A model generated the notes under the pieces. The model was not told the DNA's origin and did not search any database. It saw nothing but the letters and a program-made list of their open reading frames with translations. The position numbers and the translations under genes are program-made. Shown piece after piece: positions 8,079 to 17,545 of a stretch of 64,000 bases of DNA (the first letter of the stretch is position 1; the number at the start of each line of letters is the position of its first letter). The DNA is from Leptospira venezuelensis. Its GTDB lineage: Bacteria > Spirochaetota > Leptospiria > Leptospirales > Leptospiraceae. The DNA lies in assembly GCF_002150035.1 (NCBI RefSeq), contig NZ_NETS01000008.1:558001-622000 (forward strand). The letters run 5' to 3'.

Positions 8079-9097
8079 TAGTTGGTTCCACCTTGTGTAG
8101 GAACAGGAGGTAAAGTCTCTTTCGCTTTAATATCGTCTACTCGGATCTCTTCATTACTTTTTTCTAAAAAAGAAACCCTTCCGTTCGTGATAAAACTATA
8201 ATTATCATCATGAACTTCGAGTAGATCCACTGGATTATCTTTTCCTTCTCCCGGAGGAGCAATTTTTGGAGAAAGTAATTCGTTGTCTATATAATCAATG
8301 AGAGTGTTTCTGATACGATCATAGTCGGAAATATTTTCCTTCTCTGCGATGTTTCGCACTTCGTCCAAGTTCACAAATTGGAACTCACGTTTATCGTCGT
8401 TAGGAGTCTTAGCTGCAATCATCGCAAGAAGTGCAAATCTTCTGGCTCTTCTTGCCACCTTGATCCCTTCTCCAAAAAGTACAAGTTTCACTCTGAATTG
8501 ATAAGGAGAAGAATTATAAGCGCTTGTAAAATTATCTTCTGAAGATTTTAGATCTCTAAATCCGAGTTTCAATAAATGTTGTGCAATTTTATCGTTAGAA
8601 CGAATGATCATCGGAGATGCTGCTTCTAAAAGGATACGAGCAGTTTTGATATAATTTTCGTGAACCACTTGGAAGATATCTTTCATCTCCCCTTGCGCGG
8701 ATTTCAAGTTTTTATAAGACAAACTGTAATTACTTTGGAAATACCACATATTTCCGTTGAAGTCGGCTTGGTTTGCCTTCTTGAATGATCTGTAATTGTC
8801 TATAGTATTCAGTTTTTTGAAAAGTTCCGTCTGTCCGCTTGCAGTTGTGGTTTGCCCCGACTGAGCATTTTCCGCAGCAGTCGCCACTCCTGCCTGAGAC
8901 TTAGGTCCTCCACCCTCTTCCAATGGTGGTGCAAGATTACTCACGCAGATATTGATGAACTTTATATTTATCTTATTCTCATCTATCAGGATCGCGAGGT
9001 TTGTCTGGTCCGGAGAAACAGCGTAAGTCCTATCCGTGAAAAAAATCGGCGCCGCAGCGAATATAAAAAGAAGAATGCGTGTATATTTCGAACCCAT
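8078..9097 (-). CDS. Exported protein, unknown function
   Basis: 339 residues with a signal peptide (ILLFIFAAAPIFFTDRTYA; cleavage probably after TYA). Two Gly/Pro- and Ala/Gln-rich low-complexity stretches lie near residues 60-85. The remainder is mainly helical with repeated FKKAN, LKSAQ and DLKSSEDN segments, consistent with a TPR-like or helical bundle fold. It is the first gene of a two-gene unit with the membrane-anchored protein at 7419-8078. Not recognised beyond that; probably periplasmic. Confidence 0.6.
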   Translation of the reverse strand: MGSKYTRILLFIFAAAPIFFTDRTYAVSPDQTNLAILIDENKINIKFINICVSNLAPPLEEGGGPKSQAGVATAAENAQSGQTTTASGQTELFKKLNTIDNYRSFKKANQADFNGNMWYFQSNYSLSYKNLKSAQGEMKDIFQVVHENYIKTARILLEAASPMIIRSNDKIAQHLLKLGFRDLKSSEDNFTSAYNSSPYQFRVKLVLFGEGIKVARRARRFALLAMIAAKTPNDDKREFQFVNLDEVRNIAEKENISDYDRIRNTLIDYIDNELLSPKIAPPGEGKDNPVDLLEVHDDNYSFITNGRVSFLEKSNEEIRVDDIKAKETLPPVPTQGGTN

Positions 9098-9159
9098 AGC
9101 TTTCCCTACTAGTAGTCTATCGGCAGGGTTTCAAAATGTATATTCTCTTTTTTTTGGGG

Positions 9160-9303
9160 AAAAGAGACGCAAAGTTTAAGGAGACGCAGCGCTAATGATC
9201 ACGCAGAGGCGCTAAGACGCAGAGAAGAGTTTAAATTTTATTAAACCCCAAACAAAACCCTCCGTGTCTCTGTGGCTCTGCGTGCCTAAAAACGCTGCGA
9301 CTC
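9160..9303. repeat. Intergenic inverted repeat, CACGCAGAG family
   Basis: The arms at about 9200-9225 and 9259-9284 are imperfect inverted copies (CACGCAGAGGCGCTAAGACG against CACGCAGAGCCACAGAGACA), separated by an AT-rich loop. Further fragments of the same word lie on both sides (AGAGACGCAAAG, AACGCTGCG). Related elements lie near 11903, 20800, 22841, 24687 and 43805. The element sits downstream of dapL and upstream of the gene at 8078-9097. Confidence 0.7.
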
Positions 9304-9321
9304 ACTACTCTCGGCGTCTTG

Positions 9322-10548
9322 TCACAAAGAACTGATACGGCGGATTGCTTCGATCACGTCGTCCTTTTTACCGAAGGCAGAAAGTCTAAAATAACCTTCT
9401 CCCGCAGGTCCGAAGCCAGAGCCTGGAGTTCCTACCACCTGAGCCTTATCCAAAAGTTGATCGAAAAAATCCCAAGAGCTAAGATTATTCGGAGTTTTGA
9501 GCCAGATATAAGGTGCGTTCACCCCTCCGAAGACGTCGTATCCTGCCTTGATCAATCCTTCTCGGATTAATTTTGCATTACTCATATAAGTATCGATACT
9601 TGCTCGGATCTCTTTTTTACCTTGAGGAGAATAGATCGCTTCTGCCGCTTTTTGGGTCACATAAGAAACACCATTGAACTTAGTGGTATGTCTTCTGCTC
9701 CAAAGTTGTCCTATCGAAACTTCCTGGCCGTCTTTTGTTTTTCCCTTTAATTCTTTAGGGATAACTATATAAGCACAACGAAGTCCTGTAAATCCTGCAG
9801 TTTTGGAGAAGGAGCGGAATTCAATCGCGACCTCTCTTGCTCCTTCTACCTCGTAAATGGATCTTGGAACTCCAGGTTCAGAGATGAATGCCTCATATGC
9901 AGAATCATAAAGAATGATACTATTATTCTTTTTAGCGTATTCTACCCAAGCCTTCAGAGATTCTTTAGAAGCAACTGTTCCGGTTGGATTATTAGGAAAA
10001 CATAAATAGATTAAATCCGGTCTTTCTTTAGGAAAATCAGGCTGGAACCCGTTCTCTTTTGTAGAAGGCATATAGATCAGATTAGCATATCTTCCGTCAG
10101 GACCAGCTTCTCCGGTTCTTCCCGCCATCACGTTAGTGTCTACATACACCGGATATACAGGATCTCCGATCGCTATCTTTGCATCCTGAGAGAATATTTC
10201 TTGGATATTCCCGCAGTCACATTTGGATCCGTCGGATACGAAAATTTCGCTTTCGTCTAGTTTTACACCAAGAGGAGCATAATCATTATCTGCGATCGCT
10301 TTTAGTAAGAAAGAATATCCTTGTTCAGGTCCATATCCGTGGAAACCTTCCGGAGTTCCCATTTCTTTGGAAGAAGAAACAAGTGCATCCACGACAGCAG
10401 GAGCTAATGGAAGAGTAACGTCTCCTATTCCTAATCGGATGATCTTTGAGTTTGGATGTTTTTCCGAATAAACTTTTACTCTTCTTGCGATTTCCGGGAA
10501 AAGATATCCGGCTTTTAATTTTAGATAATTTTCGTTTATATTTGCCAT
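9322..10548 (-). CDS. dapL: LL-diaminopimelate aminotransferase
   Basis: 408 residues, the normal length for DapL. It is a PLP-dependent fold-type I aminotransferase converting tetrahydrodipicolinate directly to LL-diaminopimelate for lysine and peptidoglycan, the route used by leptospires, chlamydiae and plants. Visible markers are LGIGDVTLPLAPAVVDAL at 39-56, GYGPEQGY at 71, the FPNNPTGT segment at 184, YDSAYEAF near 214 and the PLP-binding lysine in SFSKTAGF (Lys249). The gene follows a DUF2203 gene by 4 nt, and the pair follows pyrB, so it is probably cotranscribed with pyrimidine synthesis. Confidence 0.95.
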   Translation of the reverse strand: MANINENYLKLKAGYLFPEIARRVKVYSEKHPNSKIIRLGIGDVTLPLAPAVVDALVSSSKEMGTPEGFHGYGPEQGYSFLLKAIADNDYAPLGVKLDESEIFVSDGSKCDCGNIQEIFSQDAKIAIGDPVYPVYVDTNVMAGRTGEAGPDGRYANLIYMPSTKENGFQPDFPKERPDLIYLCFPNNPTGTVASKESLKAWVEYAKKNNSIILYDSAYEAFISEPGVPRSIYEVEGAREVAIEFRSFSKTAGFTGLRCAYIVIPKELKGKTKDGQEVSIGQLWSRRHTTKFNGVSYVTQKAAEAIYSPQGKKEIRASIDTYMSNAKLIREGLIKAGYDVFGGVNAPYIWLKTPNNLSSWDFFDQLLDKAQVVGTPGSGFGPAGEGYFRLSAFGKKDDVIEAIRRISSL

Positions 10549-10552
10549 TGAA

Positions 10553-10912
10553 TTATTCGTAATCCTCGTCTATGTTTTGGATTGGTTTGCGTCCTGCAAA
10601 ACCCACGTCGTATCCGTGTTCGAAAAGAAGATCCTCTTCTCCCAGATGCCAACAATAATAACCTTTTCCATTGTCAAAGTCCACAAGCCATAGCCCTTTG
10701 ACTTCTATCCCAAGTTCCCGGATTTTTCCGGACCATTCCACCAGCAGTTCTTCGACCTTGGCTTCTCTGGCTTCTTGTTCATTCTCTTGGTATAAACCGT
10801 TTTTCAGTTCTTGGTGAACCTTTCCCACGGTTTCGTAAAATTCTTCCGTGATAGATCTGACATAGGGCAGAATTTTACGCGCTTCTTCGTATGTCCAGAT
10901 CTTACGTTCCAT
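10553..10912 (-). CDS. DUF2203-family protein
   Basis: About 119 residues from the ATG at 10912 (MERKIWTYEEARKILPYVR), 10 nt after the pyrB stop. A longer reading from a TTG at 10939 overlaps pyrB and is less likely. The family signature is the N-terminal EEARKILPYVRSI helix and the C-terminal GKGYYCWHLGEEDLLFEHGY with G-x-x-P. The function of DUF2203 is unknown. It is a small soluble protein between pyrB and dapL and is likely on the same mRNA. Confidence 0.8.
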   Translation of the reverse strand: MERKIWTYEEARKILPYVRSITEEFYETVGKVHQELKNGLYQENEQEAREAKVEELLVEWSGKIRELGIEVKGLWLVDFDNGKGYYCWHLGEEDLLFEHGYDVGFAGRKPIQNIDEDYE

Positions 10913-10922
10913 TCTATTCCGT

Positions 10923-11849
10923 TTAAAAACGAACGCCAAGTGAAAGGCAGAGTAACGTCATTCTACTTACAACTCCGTATTTTGCCTGGCGGAAGTATGC
11001 AGCATTAGGAAGATCATCCACATCAGTAGAAAGTTCATTCACTCTTGGAAGCGGATGAAGCACTGTAGTCTCTTTTTTAGATGCGAGTATCAATTCTTTG
11101 TTTAACTTGAAGGATTCTTTTAATCTTTCATATTCTCTATGATCTGGGAATCTTTCTTCCTGGATGCGAGTCACATAGGCGATATCACATTCCCAAACTT
11201 TTTTGATATCGTCTGATTCTTCGAAAGTGATAGGGAATCCTTCAAGTCCCTTCTTATAAGACTCAGGGAGAGAAAGTTCAGGTGGAGAAATCAAGTAAAG
11301 ATGTACTTTATAATGTCTAAGAAGATTAATCAAACTATGGATTGTTCTTCCATATTTTAGATCACCAATGAATGCAAGAGTGAGTCCGTCTAATTTTCCT
11401 TTTTCGGAAATGATTGTGTATAGATCGAGAAGAGCCTGCGTCGGGTGTTGTCCTGCACCGTCTCCCGCATTGATGACCGGGATCTTAACTGCACCTGCTG
11501 CAATTCTGGATGAGCCTTCTACAGGGTGGCGAATCACTGCGATGTCGGCATAAGCTTCTACCATTTTCATGGTATCGTATAAGGTCTCGCCCTTAGAGAT
11601 GGAAGAAAATTGGAACCCTACTGTAGAGATTACCCTTCCCCCCAACCTTTCCATGGCAGCCTCGAATGAAAGTCTGGTCCTTGTAGAAGCTTCAAAAAAA
11701 AGAGAAGCCAGAAGTTTTCCTTCTAAAATTCCAAAGGCCTTATTTTGCTCTACCAGCCTTTCCATTTCTCGTGTTCTCTCGACTAAAAAGTCCAGATCTT
11801 CTTTAGAGAACTGGTCCGTATCCAGGATATTCTTATGCTCGTATGCCAT
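10923..11849 (-). CDS. pyrB: Aspartate carbamoyltransferase catalytic subunit
   Basis: 308 residues, the expected length. It joins carbamoyl phosphate and aspartate in the first committed step of pyrimidine synthesis. The carbamoyl-phosphate loop is FFEASTRTRLSFE, followed by GETLYDTMKMVEAYAD, the HPTQALLDLYTI segment and HPLPRVNEL near residue 268 (HPLPR motif). No regulatory subunit gene (pyrI) is adjacent, so the enzyme is probably a simple trimer. It is the first gene of a pyrB-DUF2203-dapL unit. Confidence 0.96.
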   Translation of the reverse strand: MAYEHKNILDTDQFSKEDLDFLVERTREMERLVEQNKAFGILEGKLLASLFFEASTRTRLSFEAAMERLGGRVISTVGFQFSSISKGETLYDTMKMVEAYADIAVIRHPVEGSSRIAAGAVKIPVINAGDGAGQHPTQALLDLYTIISEKGKLDGLTLAFIGDLKYGRTIHSLINLLRHYKVHLYLISPPELSLPESYKKGLEGFPITFEESDDIKKVWECDIAYVTRIQEERFPDHREYERLKESFKLNKELILASKKETTVLHPLPRVNELSTDVDDLPNAAYFRQAKYGVVSRMTLLCLSLGVRF

Positions 11850-11902
11850 TTTCTGGACAGATTGATCTGGCCGGGATCGGAGGCAAGAGAATTAAAAGGA
11901 CG

Positions 11903-12069
11903 AGTTTCGCACAGAGAACACTGAGTTCACAGAGAAGTAGAACATAGCTTTTTTCTCACGCAGAGCCGCGGAGCCACAGAGTTGGGATTTACTAAAATCC
12001 AAATTCTCTCTGCGTCTTAGCGTCTCTGCGTGAAAAATCGTCTTAGGGTCTTGTAAACCTCTGCGCCTC
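11903..12069. repeat. Intergenic inverted repeats, CACGCAGAG family
   Basis: A first block at 11903-11937 carries the word TTTCGCACAGAGAACACTGA. A second block forms an imperfect inverted repeat: about 11949-11981 (TCACGCAGAGCCGCGGAGCC) against 12005-12038, whose reverse complement begins TTTTTCACGCAGAGACGCTA. This fills the gap between the RND gene end and the pyrB promoter side. It is the clearest copy of the family in the window. Confidence 0.75.
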
Positions 12070-12074
12070 TAATC

Positions 12075-15000
12075 TTAATGGTGTTTAGGTATTGGTTTTG
12101 ATGTAAAACCCATCTTCTCTCTCAAATGACTGAACACAGAAAGTGTTACAGGAACATAGAGTAAACTTCCTAAAGTTCCGAACCCAAGTCCCCAACCTAA
12201 TGCCAAGGTCATAGGGATCAATACTGGATCTGATCCTCCGACGCTATAGGCTGTAGGAAGAAGTCCTGCAACAGTGGTCAATGTAGTCAGTAAGATTGGA
12301 CGGAACCTTCGACGACTCGCTTCAAGTAGTATCTCCTCCAAAGGCGCATCGGAAGATTTACGTATCGAATCGATACAATCCACAAGCACGATGGATGCGT
12401 TTACAAGAACTCCTGCAAGTCCTATGATCCCGATCATAGCTAAGAAGCTGAATGCTTTTCCGGACAATATAAATCCTGCTACAATTCCCACAAATCCAAG
12501 AGGAATTGTGCTCAAGATCAGAAGAGGTCTTACTGCATTCTGTAAAGTTAATGCAAGAATGATGTAAATCCCAAGTAGCGCGATCAATCCAGCTTTTCCG
12601 AGAGAAGCCATGGATCTTTGTGTGTCCTTCTCCTCTCCACCGAATACGATGGAAACTCCAGGGTATTGTCTTTCGATCAGAGGTTTGAACTCATCGATTA
12701 CCTTTTGGTTCGCTTCACGAGAAGTCATACCTGTTTCCATCTTGATATCCGCATTTACTGTAACCGCTCTTTCAAAATCTCTATGAGAAAGTAGTTCAGG
12801 AGAATCCTTCAGATCCATTCTGGAAATTTTTGCTAGGTTGGTGATATTTCCCGCTTTGTTTCTAAGAGGAATACCTTTTACTTCTTCCGGATTTTTACGG
12901 AAATTCTTATCGTACATCACTCTCAGATAAATTTTAGTCTTACCTTGGCGAACATTACCTGCCCTTTCTCCATCGTACGCAGTTCTGAGCATATTCGCGG
13001 CGGAGAAGGTTGAAACTCCCGTAAAACTTTCCAATCCTTCGTCCAATTGGATGTACATCTGCTTTCGCCCGTTCCTATAATCATCACGAACGGAATGAAC
13101 TCCCTTAATCCCTTTTAAGAAGGATTGTAGATCTGCGGAAACTTTTTTGAGTACCTCATAATCTTTTCCGAGTATACCAATGGTAATCGGTGCTCCGATC
13201 GGAGGAGCCATTGCCATTTCTTCTAAATACACATCGGAAAGACCTGGTGTTTTTCGAATATCATCCTCGATAGAAGCTAATATTTCAGAAGCCTTTCTCT
13301 CCCTTTGAGATTCTGGAGTGAGATACACCATTACCACACCTAGGTTCTCTCCGAATCTAGAAAGTGGATCGTCTGGATCAGTTTGTTGCACTCCAATCTT
13401 AGTGGAATAACTTACCAATTCTTTTGGAGGGATCTTTTTCAAGATTTCTTCCATATATTTCATCTTATCCCTAGTCTGGAAGATACGAGAAGAAGGTGGA
13501 AACTCTGCTTTGATTAGGAAAATTTCAATGTCTTCTTTCGGGAAAAGAATAAAGTCCATTTGAGACATTACCCCGCAGGAACCCATAACGACGAAAATGA
13601 TAGCAAAGAAAGATTTGTTTCGATTTCGGATCATCAAAGCCACAAAATCGGTAAACCTTTCCTCCATTCTTGCGAAGAATGCATCCAGGGATTTTCTGAA
13701 ATTGGAAGACTTCTTTAATTCGTCCGGAGTTTTCGCAAATGCAGCAATCCTCGCAGGAAGAAATAGGAAGGACTCAATCAAACTTGCAGTCAATGCTATG
13801 ATCACCACAAGTGGGATCTGCCAAATGAATTTTCCCATGATCCCGGCCATGAACAACATAGGAAGGAATGCAGCCACAGTAGTCAGATAAGATCCGAAGA
13901 TCGGCACTAACATCTCTGTAGTTCCTTTCAAGGCAGCGGATGTTTTATCCATCTTCTCGCCTAAATAGGTATAGATGTTTTCCGAAATTACAATGGAGTT
14001 ATCCACGAGCATCCCGAGTGAGATGATAAGCCCCATCATAGAGATCATATTAAAGGAAACATCAAAGAAAGGAAGCGCTGCGAATGTCATTAGCATAGAC
14101 AAAGGTAATGACATTGAAGTCAGAGTTGCAGTTCTAAAATCTAAGAATAAAAACAAGATCCCAAAAACGATCAAGAAACCGATGAGCGCATTTGAGGTGA
14201 CCACGTTCAATCTATTCTTGGTCCGTTTAGCTTCATCGTTTAATTTGAATGTTTTAATTCCTGCCGGATAAACTTTTTCGAGTTCTTTCAATCTGGCTTG
14301 GACCATGTCTGCGACATCTATCGCATCCGCTCTTTCTTTTTTGATCACAGAAAGAACGAGTCCCTGTTGTCCATTTGCGATCGCAAGGAATCTTGGGTAT
14401 TCGAATGTATCTTCTACCCTTGCTAAATTTCCAATGCGTACAGTGGAGAATATATCATTCGTACGAACTGGAATTTTTCCAATTTCAGAAGGATTCTTAA
14501 ATTCTCCGTCGATCCTCAAATCAAATGCATTCTCAGAATCCACGGAACCAGCAGGAAGATTGATATTACGAGTGCGGATCGTTCTTGTGATGTCGGAAAG
14601 ATCCAATTGGTATTGTTTCAATCTGTCTGCATTGACTAAGATATGCCATTCTCTATCACGTTTTCCGAATACGTCTACTCTTGCAATTCCTGGGATCTTT
14701 TCTAATTCCAGTTCTATAAATTCAGCAATTGTATGAAGTTCTATCTCGTCCTTACCACCATAAACAGAGAAATCCATGATTGGAAAGGAACCTGATTTTC
14801 TTTCCGTAATTTTAGGTTTTTCAGTAACCTGAGGAGGAAAATCAGAGATCGCATTGTCCACAGCTCTTCGGATCTCATCCAAAACTTTTTCTGGATTTTT
14901 CTCCTCTAAGCTTACGCGAACATCTATATCAGAAACAGAGTTACGAGAGAAGGACCGGATCTCATCAATGCCGTCTATCTCCTTGATCTTTTCCTCAATT

Positions 15001-15200
15001 GGATACGTTACCCGCAATTCCACGTCCGCAGGAGAAGCTCCCGGGAATTTTGTGGTGATTACGAGCTGCTTCATATCCACATTCGGAAAAGCGTCCCTGC
15101 GCAAACCGCTAAGGGACATTCCCCCTGCGGCAACAATGAATATGACTCCCAAATACATGAAGAGTCTATTGTGAATGAAAGATTGTATTATCGTTCTCAT
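12075..15200 (-). CDS. RND-family efflux permease
   Basis: 1041 residues, the AcrB/MexB-type length, with twelve predicted membrane segments and two large periplasmic loops. Seen directly: the N-terminal FIHNRLFMYLGVIFIVAAGG segment, the porter motif FPGASPADVE, and TM4 GMLVDNSIVISENI, which keeps the first of the two proton-relay aspartates (DD in AcrB, DN here). GLAGVLVNASIVLVDCID lies in TM10. It exports a substrate by proton antiport across both membranes together with an adaptor and a TolC protein. No adaptor gene is adjacent; a TolC-family gene lies at 26977. It follows the desaturase gene by 9 nt, so a lipid or hydrophobic substrate is possible but unproven. Confidence 0.9.
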   Translation of the reverse strand: MRTIIQSFIHNRLFMYLGVIFIVAAGGMSLSGLRRDAFPNVDMKQLVITTKFPGASPADVELRVTYPIEEKIKEIDGIDEIRSFSRNSVSDIDVRVSLEEKNPEKVLDEIRRAVDNAISDFPPQVTEKPKITERKSGSFPIMDFSVYGGKDEIELHTIAEFIELELEKIPGIARVDVFGKRDREWHILVNADRLKQYQLDLSDITRTIRTRNINLPAGSVDSENAFDLRIDGEFKNPSEIGKIPVRTNDIFSTVRIGNLARVEDTFEYPRFLAIANGQQGLVLSVIKKERADAIDVADMVQARLKELEKVYPAGIKTFKLNDEAKRTKNRLNVVTSNALIGFLIVFGILFLFLDFRTATLTSMSLPLSMLMTFAALPFFDVSFNMISMMGLIISLGMLVDNSIVISENIYTYLGEKMDKTSAALKGTTEMLVPIFGSYLTTVAAFLPMLFMAGIMGKFIWQIPLVVIIALTASLIESFLFLPARIAAFAKTPDELKKSSNFRKSLDAFFARMEERFTDFVALMIRNRNKSFFAIIFVVMGSCGVMSQMDFILFPKEDIEIFLIKAEFPPSSRIFQTRDKMKYMEEILKKIPPKELVSYSTKIGVQQTDPDDPLSRFGENLGVVMVYLTPESQRERKASEILASIEDDIRKTPGLSDVYLEEMAMAPPIGAPITIGILGKDYEVLKKVSADLQSFLKGIKGVHSVRDDYRNGRKQMYIQLDEGLESFTGVSTFSAANMLRTAYDGERAGNVRQGKTKIYLRVMYDKNFRKNPEEVKGIPLRNKAGNITNLAKISRMDLKDSPELLSHRDFERAVTVNADIKMETGMTSREANQKVIDEFKPLIERQYPGVSIVFGGEEKDTQRSMASLGKAGLIALLGIYIILALTLQNAVRPLLILSTIPLGFVGIVAGFILSGKAFSFLAMIGIIGLAGVLVNASIVLVDCIDSIRKSSDAPLEEILLEASRRRFRPILLTTLTTVAGLLPTAYSVGGSDPVLIPMTLALGWGLGFGTLGSLLYVPVTLSVFSHLREKMGFTSKPIPKHH

Positions 15201-15209
15201 ATGTTTTTT

Positions 15210-16151
15210 TTATTTAGAAATTTTTCCATCCAAAGGTTCTAAGAGCCCGCCCCATTGGCTCCATGCTTGTTTAATAAAACTTTTGTCCCAGGTTTCTCCG
15301 CTAACCTCCATCTGTTTCGGTAACCGATCCCAGGAACATCCCGGGAATCTATGATGAATCCTATGATAATTAAAATGTAAAAAGAACACACTTACCGGTT
15401 TCGGTAGAGTTAAATTAAAGGCCGAATTTTTATCATTAATTTCTTTCCCGTAATGATATGCATTATCGAAAAATGATATAACGAACGACCTGCTCAAAAG
15501 AAGAAATACCAACAAAGGCCAATTACTTCCAAACAACCAAAAAGAAGGAATATAGAAGACCAAGATCCATAATATATCCTTTCTTAATTCTTCCAAAATT
15601 TCAGGACGATAGATCCACTTAAAAAAACCTTCTTCGATAGGATGCTCAACAAATCGATCCGCGATCGGTTTTGTCCAACGAGAAGGTAGTGAGAGTAAAA
15701 GTCCTGTGCCTACTTCAAAAATGTAAGTTGCTACTGTAATTCTAAAATAGTAATTCAAACTCTGGAACCATCTAGGCTTTTCAGAATTTGGATCATAAAA
15801 TTCTATCCTATCACCAGGTTCTCTATTGAACTTGTGATGCATCAGATGACTACATTTCAAAACCGAATAAGGAGCTCCGAACACGACACAAAGAAACCTT
15901 CCCCAAAAATGATTCTGCTTTCTTTCGTTCGAAAAATTACCATGTATACTTTCATGGATCAAATTCCAGAAAGTATAGGAAACTGGCCCCAAAGCTGCGG
16001 CAAAAACCCAAGCGATCCAATATGGAAAGTTACCAAATAATAGACCCATTGGTAACAAAAAATGGAAGCTGATAAATAAAAATAGGACGACCAGCGAAAG
16101 TATTCTATTTTTCGCAAATGGTAGGTCTCTGATCTGTATAGAAGCTTCCAT
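15210..16151 (-). CDS. Membrane fatty-acid desaturase-type di-iron protein
   Basis: 313 residues with several membrane segments and three histidine boxes: HESIH at 66-70, HLMHH at 102-106 and HRIHH at 263-267. These bind a di-iron centre in the membrane desaturase/hydroxylase superfamily. The closest relatives by look are acyl desaturases and CrtW/CrtR carotenoid oxygenases; the exact substrate cannot be told from the motifs. It starts divergently from the metallo-hydrolase at 16345 and is followed after 9 nt by the RND gene, suggesting an operon. Confidence 0.82.
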   Translation of the reverse strand: MEASIQIRDLPFAKNRILSLVVLFLFISFHFLLPMGLLFGNFPYWIAWVFAAALGPVSYTFWNLIHESIHGNFSNERKQNHFWGRFLCVVFGAPYSVLKCSHLMHHKFNREPGDRIEFYDPNSEKPRWFQSLNYYFRITVATYIFEVGTGLLLSLPSRWTKPIADRFVEHPIEEGFFKWIYRPEILEELRKDILWILVFYIPSFWLFGSNWPLLVFLLLSRSFVISFFDNAYHYGKEINDKNSAFNLTLPKPVSVFFLHFNYHRIHHRFPGCSWDRLPKQMEVSGETWDKSFIKQAWSQWGGLLEPLDGKISK

Positions 16152-16344
16152 TTAGGATAGAACGAATGAGAGCTGAATTTTCTGCAAGCAACCTGCTAAT
16201 CTAAGCCGTGGCGACATCGGTCGGTTTGGAAAAAAATTAGCTCGATCCGATGCTGCCAAGGGAAATAGAAATAAATTGATTCGGTTCCATTCTTTTGCAA
16301 AAAATTCGGCTCCAAAAATGTTACAAGAGGTCCAAAACAACAAT

Positions 16345-17451
16345 ATGAGTTTAATATTTCATTCTGCGACTCTCTTACTCGCATTTTCATTATTCTATTG
16401 CTTTCCATTGGATCCGGACAGGGTAAAGTCCCCAAGCTATAGAGAAGGTAGATATCATAATTTAGATCCAGATGAAGAATTGCAGGGGAAGTCTCCTTTG
16501 GCTATCCTACGTTGGAAGGTCTGGGGACCTAAAGATCCGCCTGCAGTCGAAGGTCTCACTGAAGAGCTTCCCACTGTTCTGGAAAGAAAATCTGAAGACC
16601 TAGTGGCTCAGGAAGGAAAGATACGAGTTGTATGGTTCGGACATGCCACAGTTTGGATCTCTTCCACCAAAAATGGAAAAACAGTAAACGTTCTGACAGA
16701 TCCTATCTTTGAGGCTCCTATTCTTGTGAGTAGACTAGTAAAACTTCCGATCCCAAAAGAGGAACTTCCCCCTGTTGACTTTGTAGTAGTAAGCCACGCC
16801 CATAGAGATCATTTGGACCGAGATACATTACGTTATTTGAGAAGTAAAAATCCGAACTTACAGATTCTTCTACCTTCCGGAATGAAATCATTTTCTGAAG
16901 AAGAAAATTTAGGATCTACAGTTTCCCAAGAGTTGGGTCAGATCACTACAAAAGAGTCCGTTAAGATCACTTTTCTTCCAGCACATCATTGGAGTAGAAT
17001 GGGAATCTCAGACACCAACCAGTATTTCTGGGGAAGTTACTCTCTTGAAGCCCAGGGAAAGATCATATACTTTGCGGGAGATACTGGATATTCTTCTCAT
17101 TTTAAAAATATCTCAGAACGTTTAGGTAAACCGGTGGATCTTGCACTTCTTCCGATCGGAGCTTATAAGCCTAGATGGTTTATGAAATACGCGCATATCG
17201 GACCCGTCGAAGCTTTAATGGCAACCAAGGACTTAAATGCAAAGTCGTTTGCACCTATCCATTGGGGGACTTTTCCATTAGGCGATGATCTGCCTAAGGA
17301 ACCTGTGTTGGACCTCAAACAAAGGTTATCCTTTCCTTCTTCTCCAGATACAAAAGGGATCAATCCTCAGTCAGATGGAATTTCATGGGGAACCAAGGAT
17401 GGGGTCAAAATTATACCTTGGACTATTGGAAGTGGAATAGATTTAGAATGA
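16345..17451 (+). CDS. Metallo-beta-lactamase-fold lipoprotein (NAPE-PLD-like)
   Basis: About 368 residues from the ATG at 16345, chosen because it starts a lipoprotein signal (LLLAFSLFYC, Cys at about 18). Upstream in-frame ATGs would bury it. The metal site is H151-A-H153-R-D155-H156, followed by PAHHWSRMG, the DTGYSSHF segment and PIHWGTFPLGDD, the pattern of the UlaG/NAPE-PLD group of MBL hydrolases. Members cleave phosphodiesters such as N-acyl-phosphatidylethanolamine; the substrate here is unproven. It is anchored to a membrane outside the cytoplasm. Divergent from the desaturase gene. Confidence 0.85.
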   Translation: MSLIFHSATLLLAFSLFYCFPLDPDRVKSPSYREGRYHNLDPDEELQGKSPLAILRWKVWGPKDPPAVEGLTEELPTVLERKSEDLVAQEGKIRVVWFGHATVWISSTKNGKTVNVLTDPIFEAPILVSRLVKLPIPKEELPPVDFVVVSHAHRDHLDRDTLRYLRSKNPNLQILLPSGMKSFSEEENLGSTVSQELGQITTKESVKITFLPAHHWSRMGISDTNQYFWGSYSLEAQGKIIYFAGDTGYSSHFKNISERLGKPVDLALLPIGAYKPRWFMKYAHIGPVEALMATKDLNAKSFAPIHWGTFPLGDDLPKEPVLDLKQRLSFPSSPDTKGINPQSDGISWGTKDGVKIIPWTIGSGIDLE

Positions 17452-17481
17452 TTTGGAAATTTCTATCCTAAGAAAAAACAT

Positions 17482-17535
17482 AGCCTCCCGGAACTATTCC
17501 TGAATTCTGGCATAGAACTGTGTCCTCGGGAGGCT
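17482..17535 (+). terminator. Probable terminator or stem after metallo-hydrolase gene
   Basis: AGCCTCCCG (17482-17490) pairs perfectly with CGGGAGGCT (17527-17535), followed by TTTCTC. The loop is about 36 nt, longer than usual. It lies between the metallo-hydrolase and the outer-membrane protein gene that starts at 17546, so it may separate their transcripts. Confidence 0.5.
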
Positions 17536-17545
17536 TTCTCAAAAC

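Noticed and set aside
16276..16344. N-terminal extension of the metallo-hydrolase
   Set aside because: It would put about 23 residues before a lipoprotein signal; the ATG at 16345 gives a normal one.
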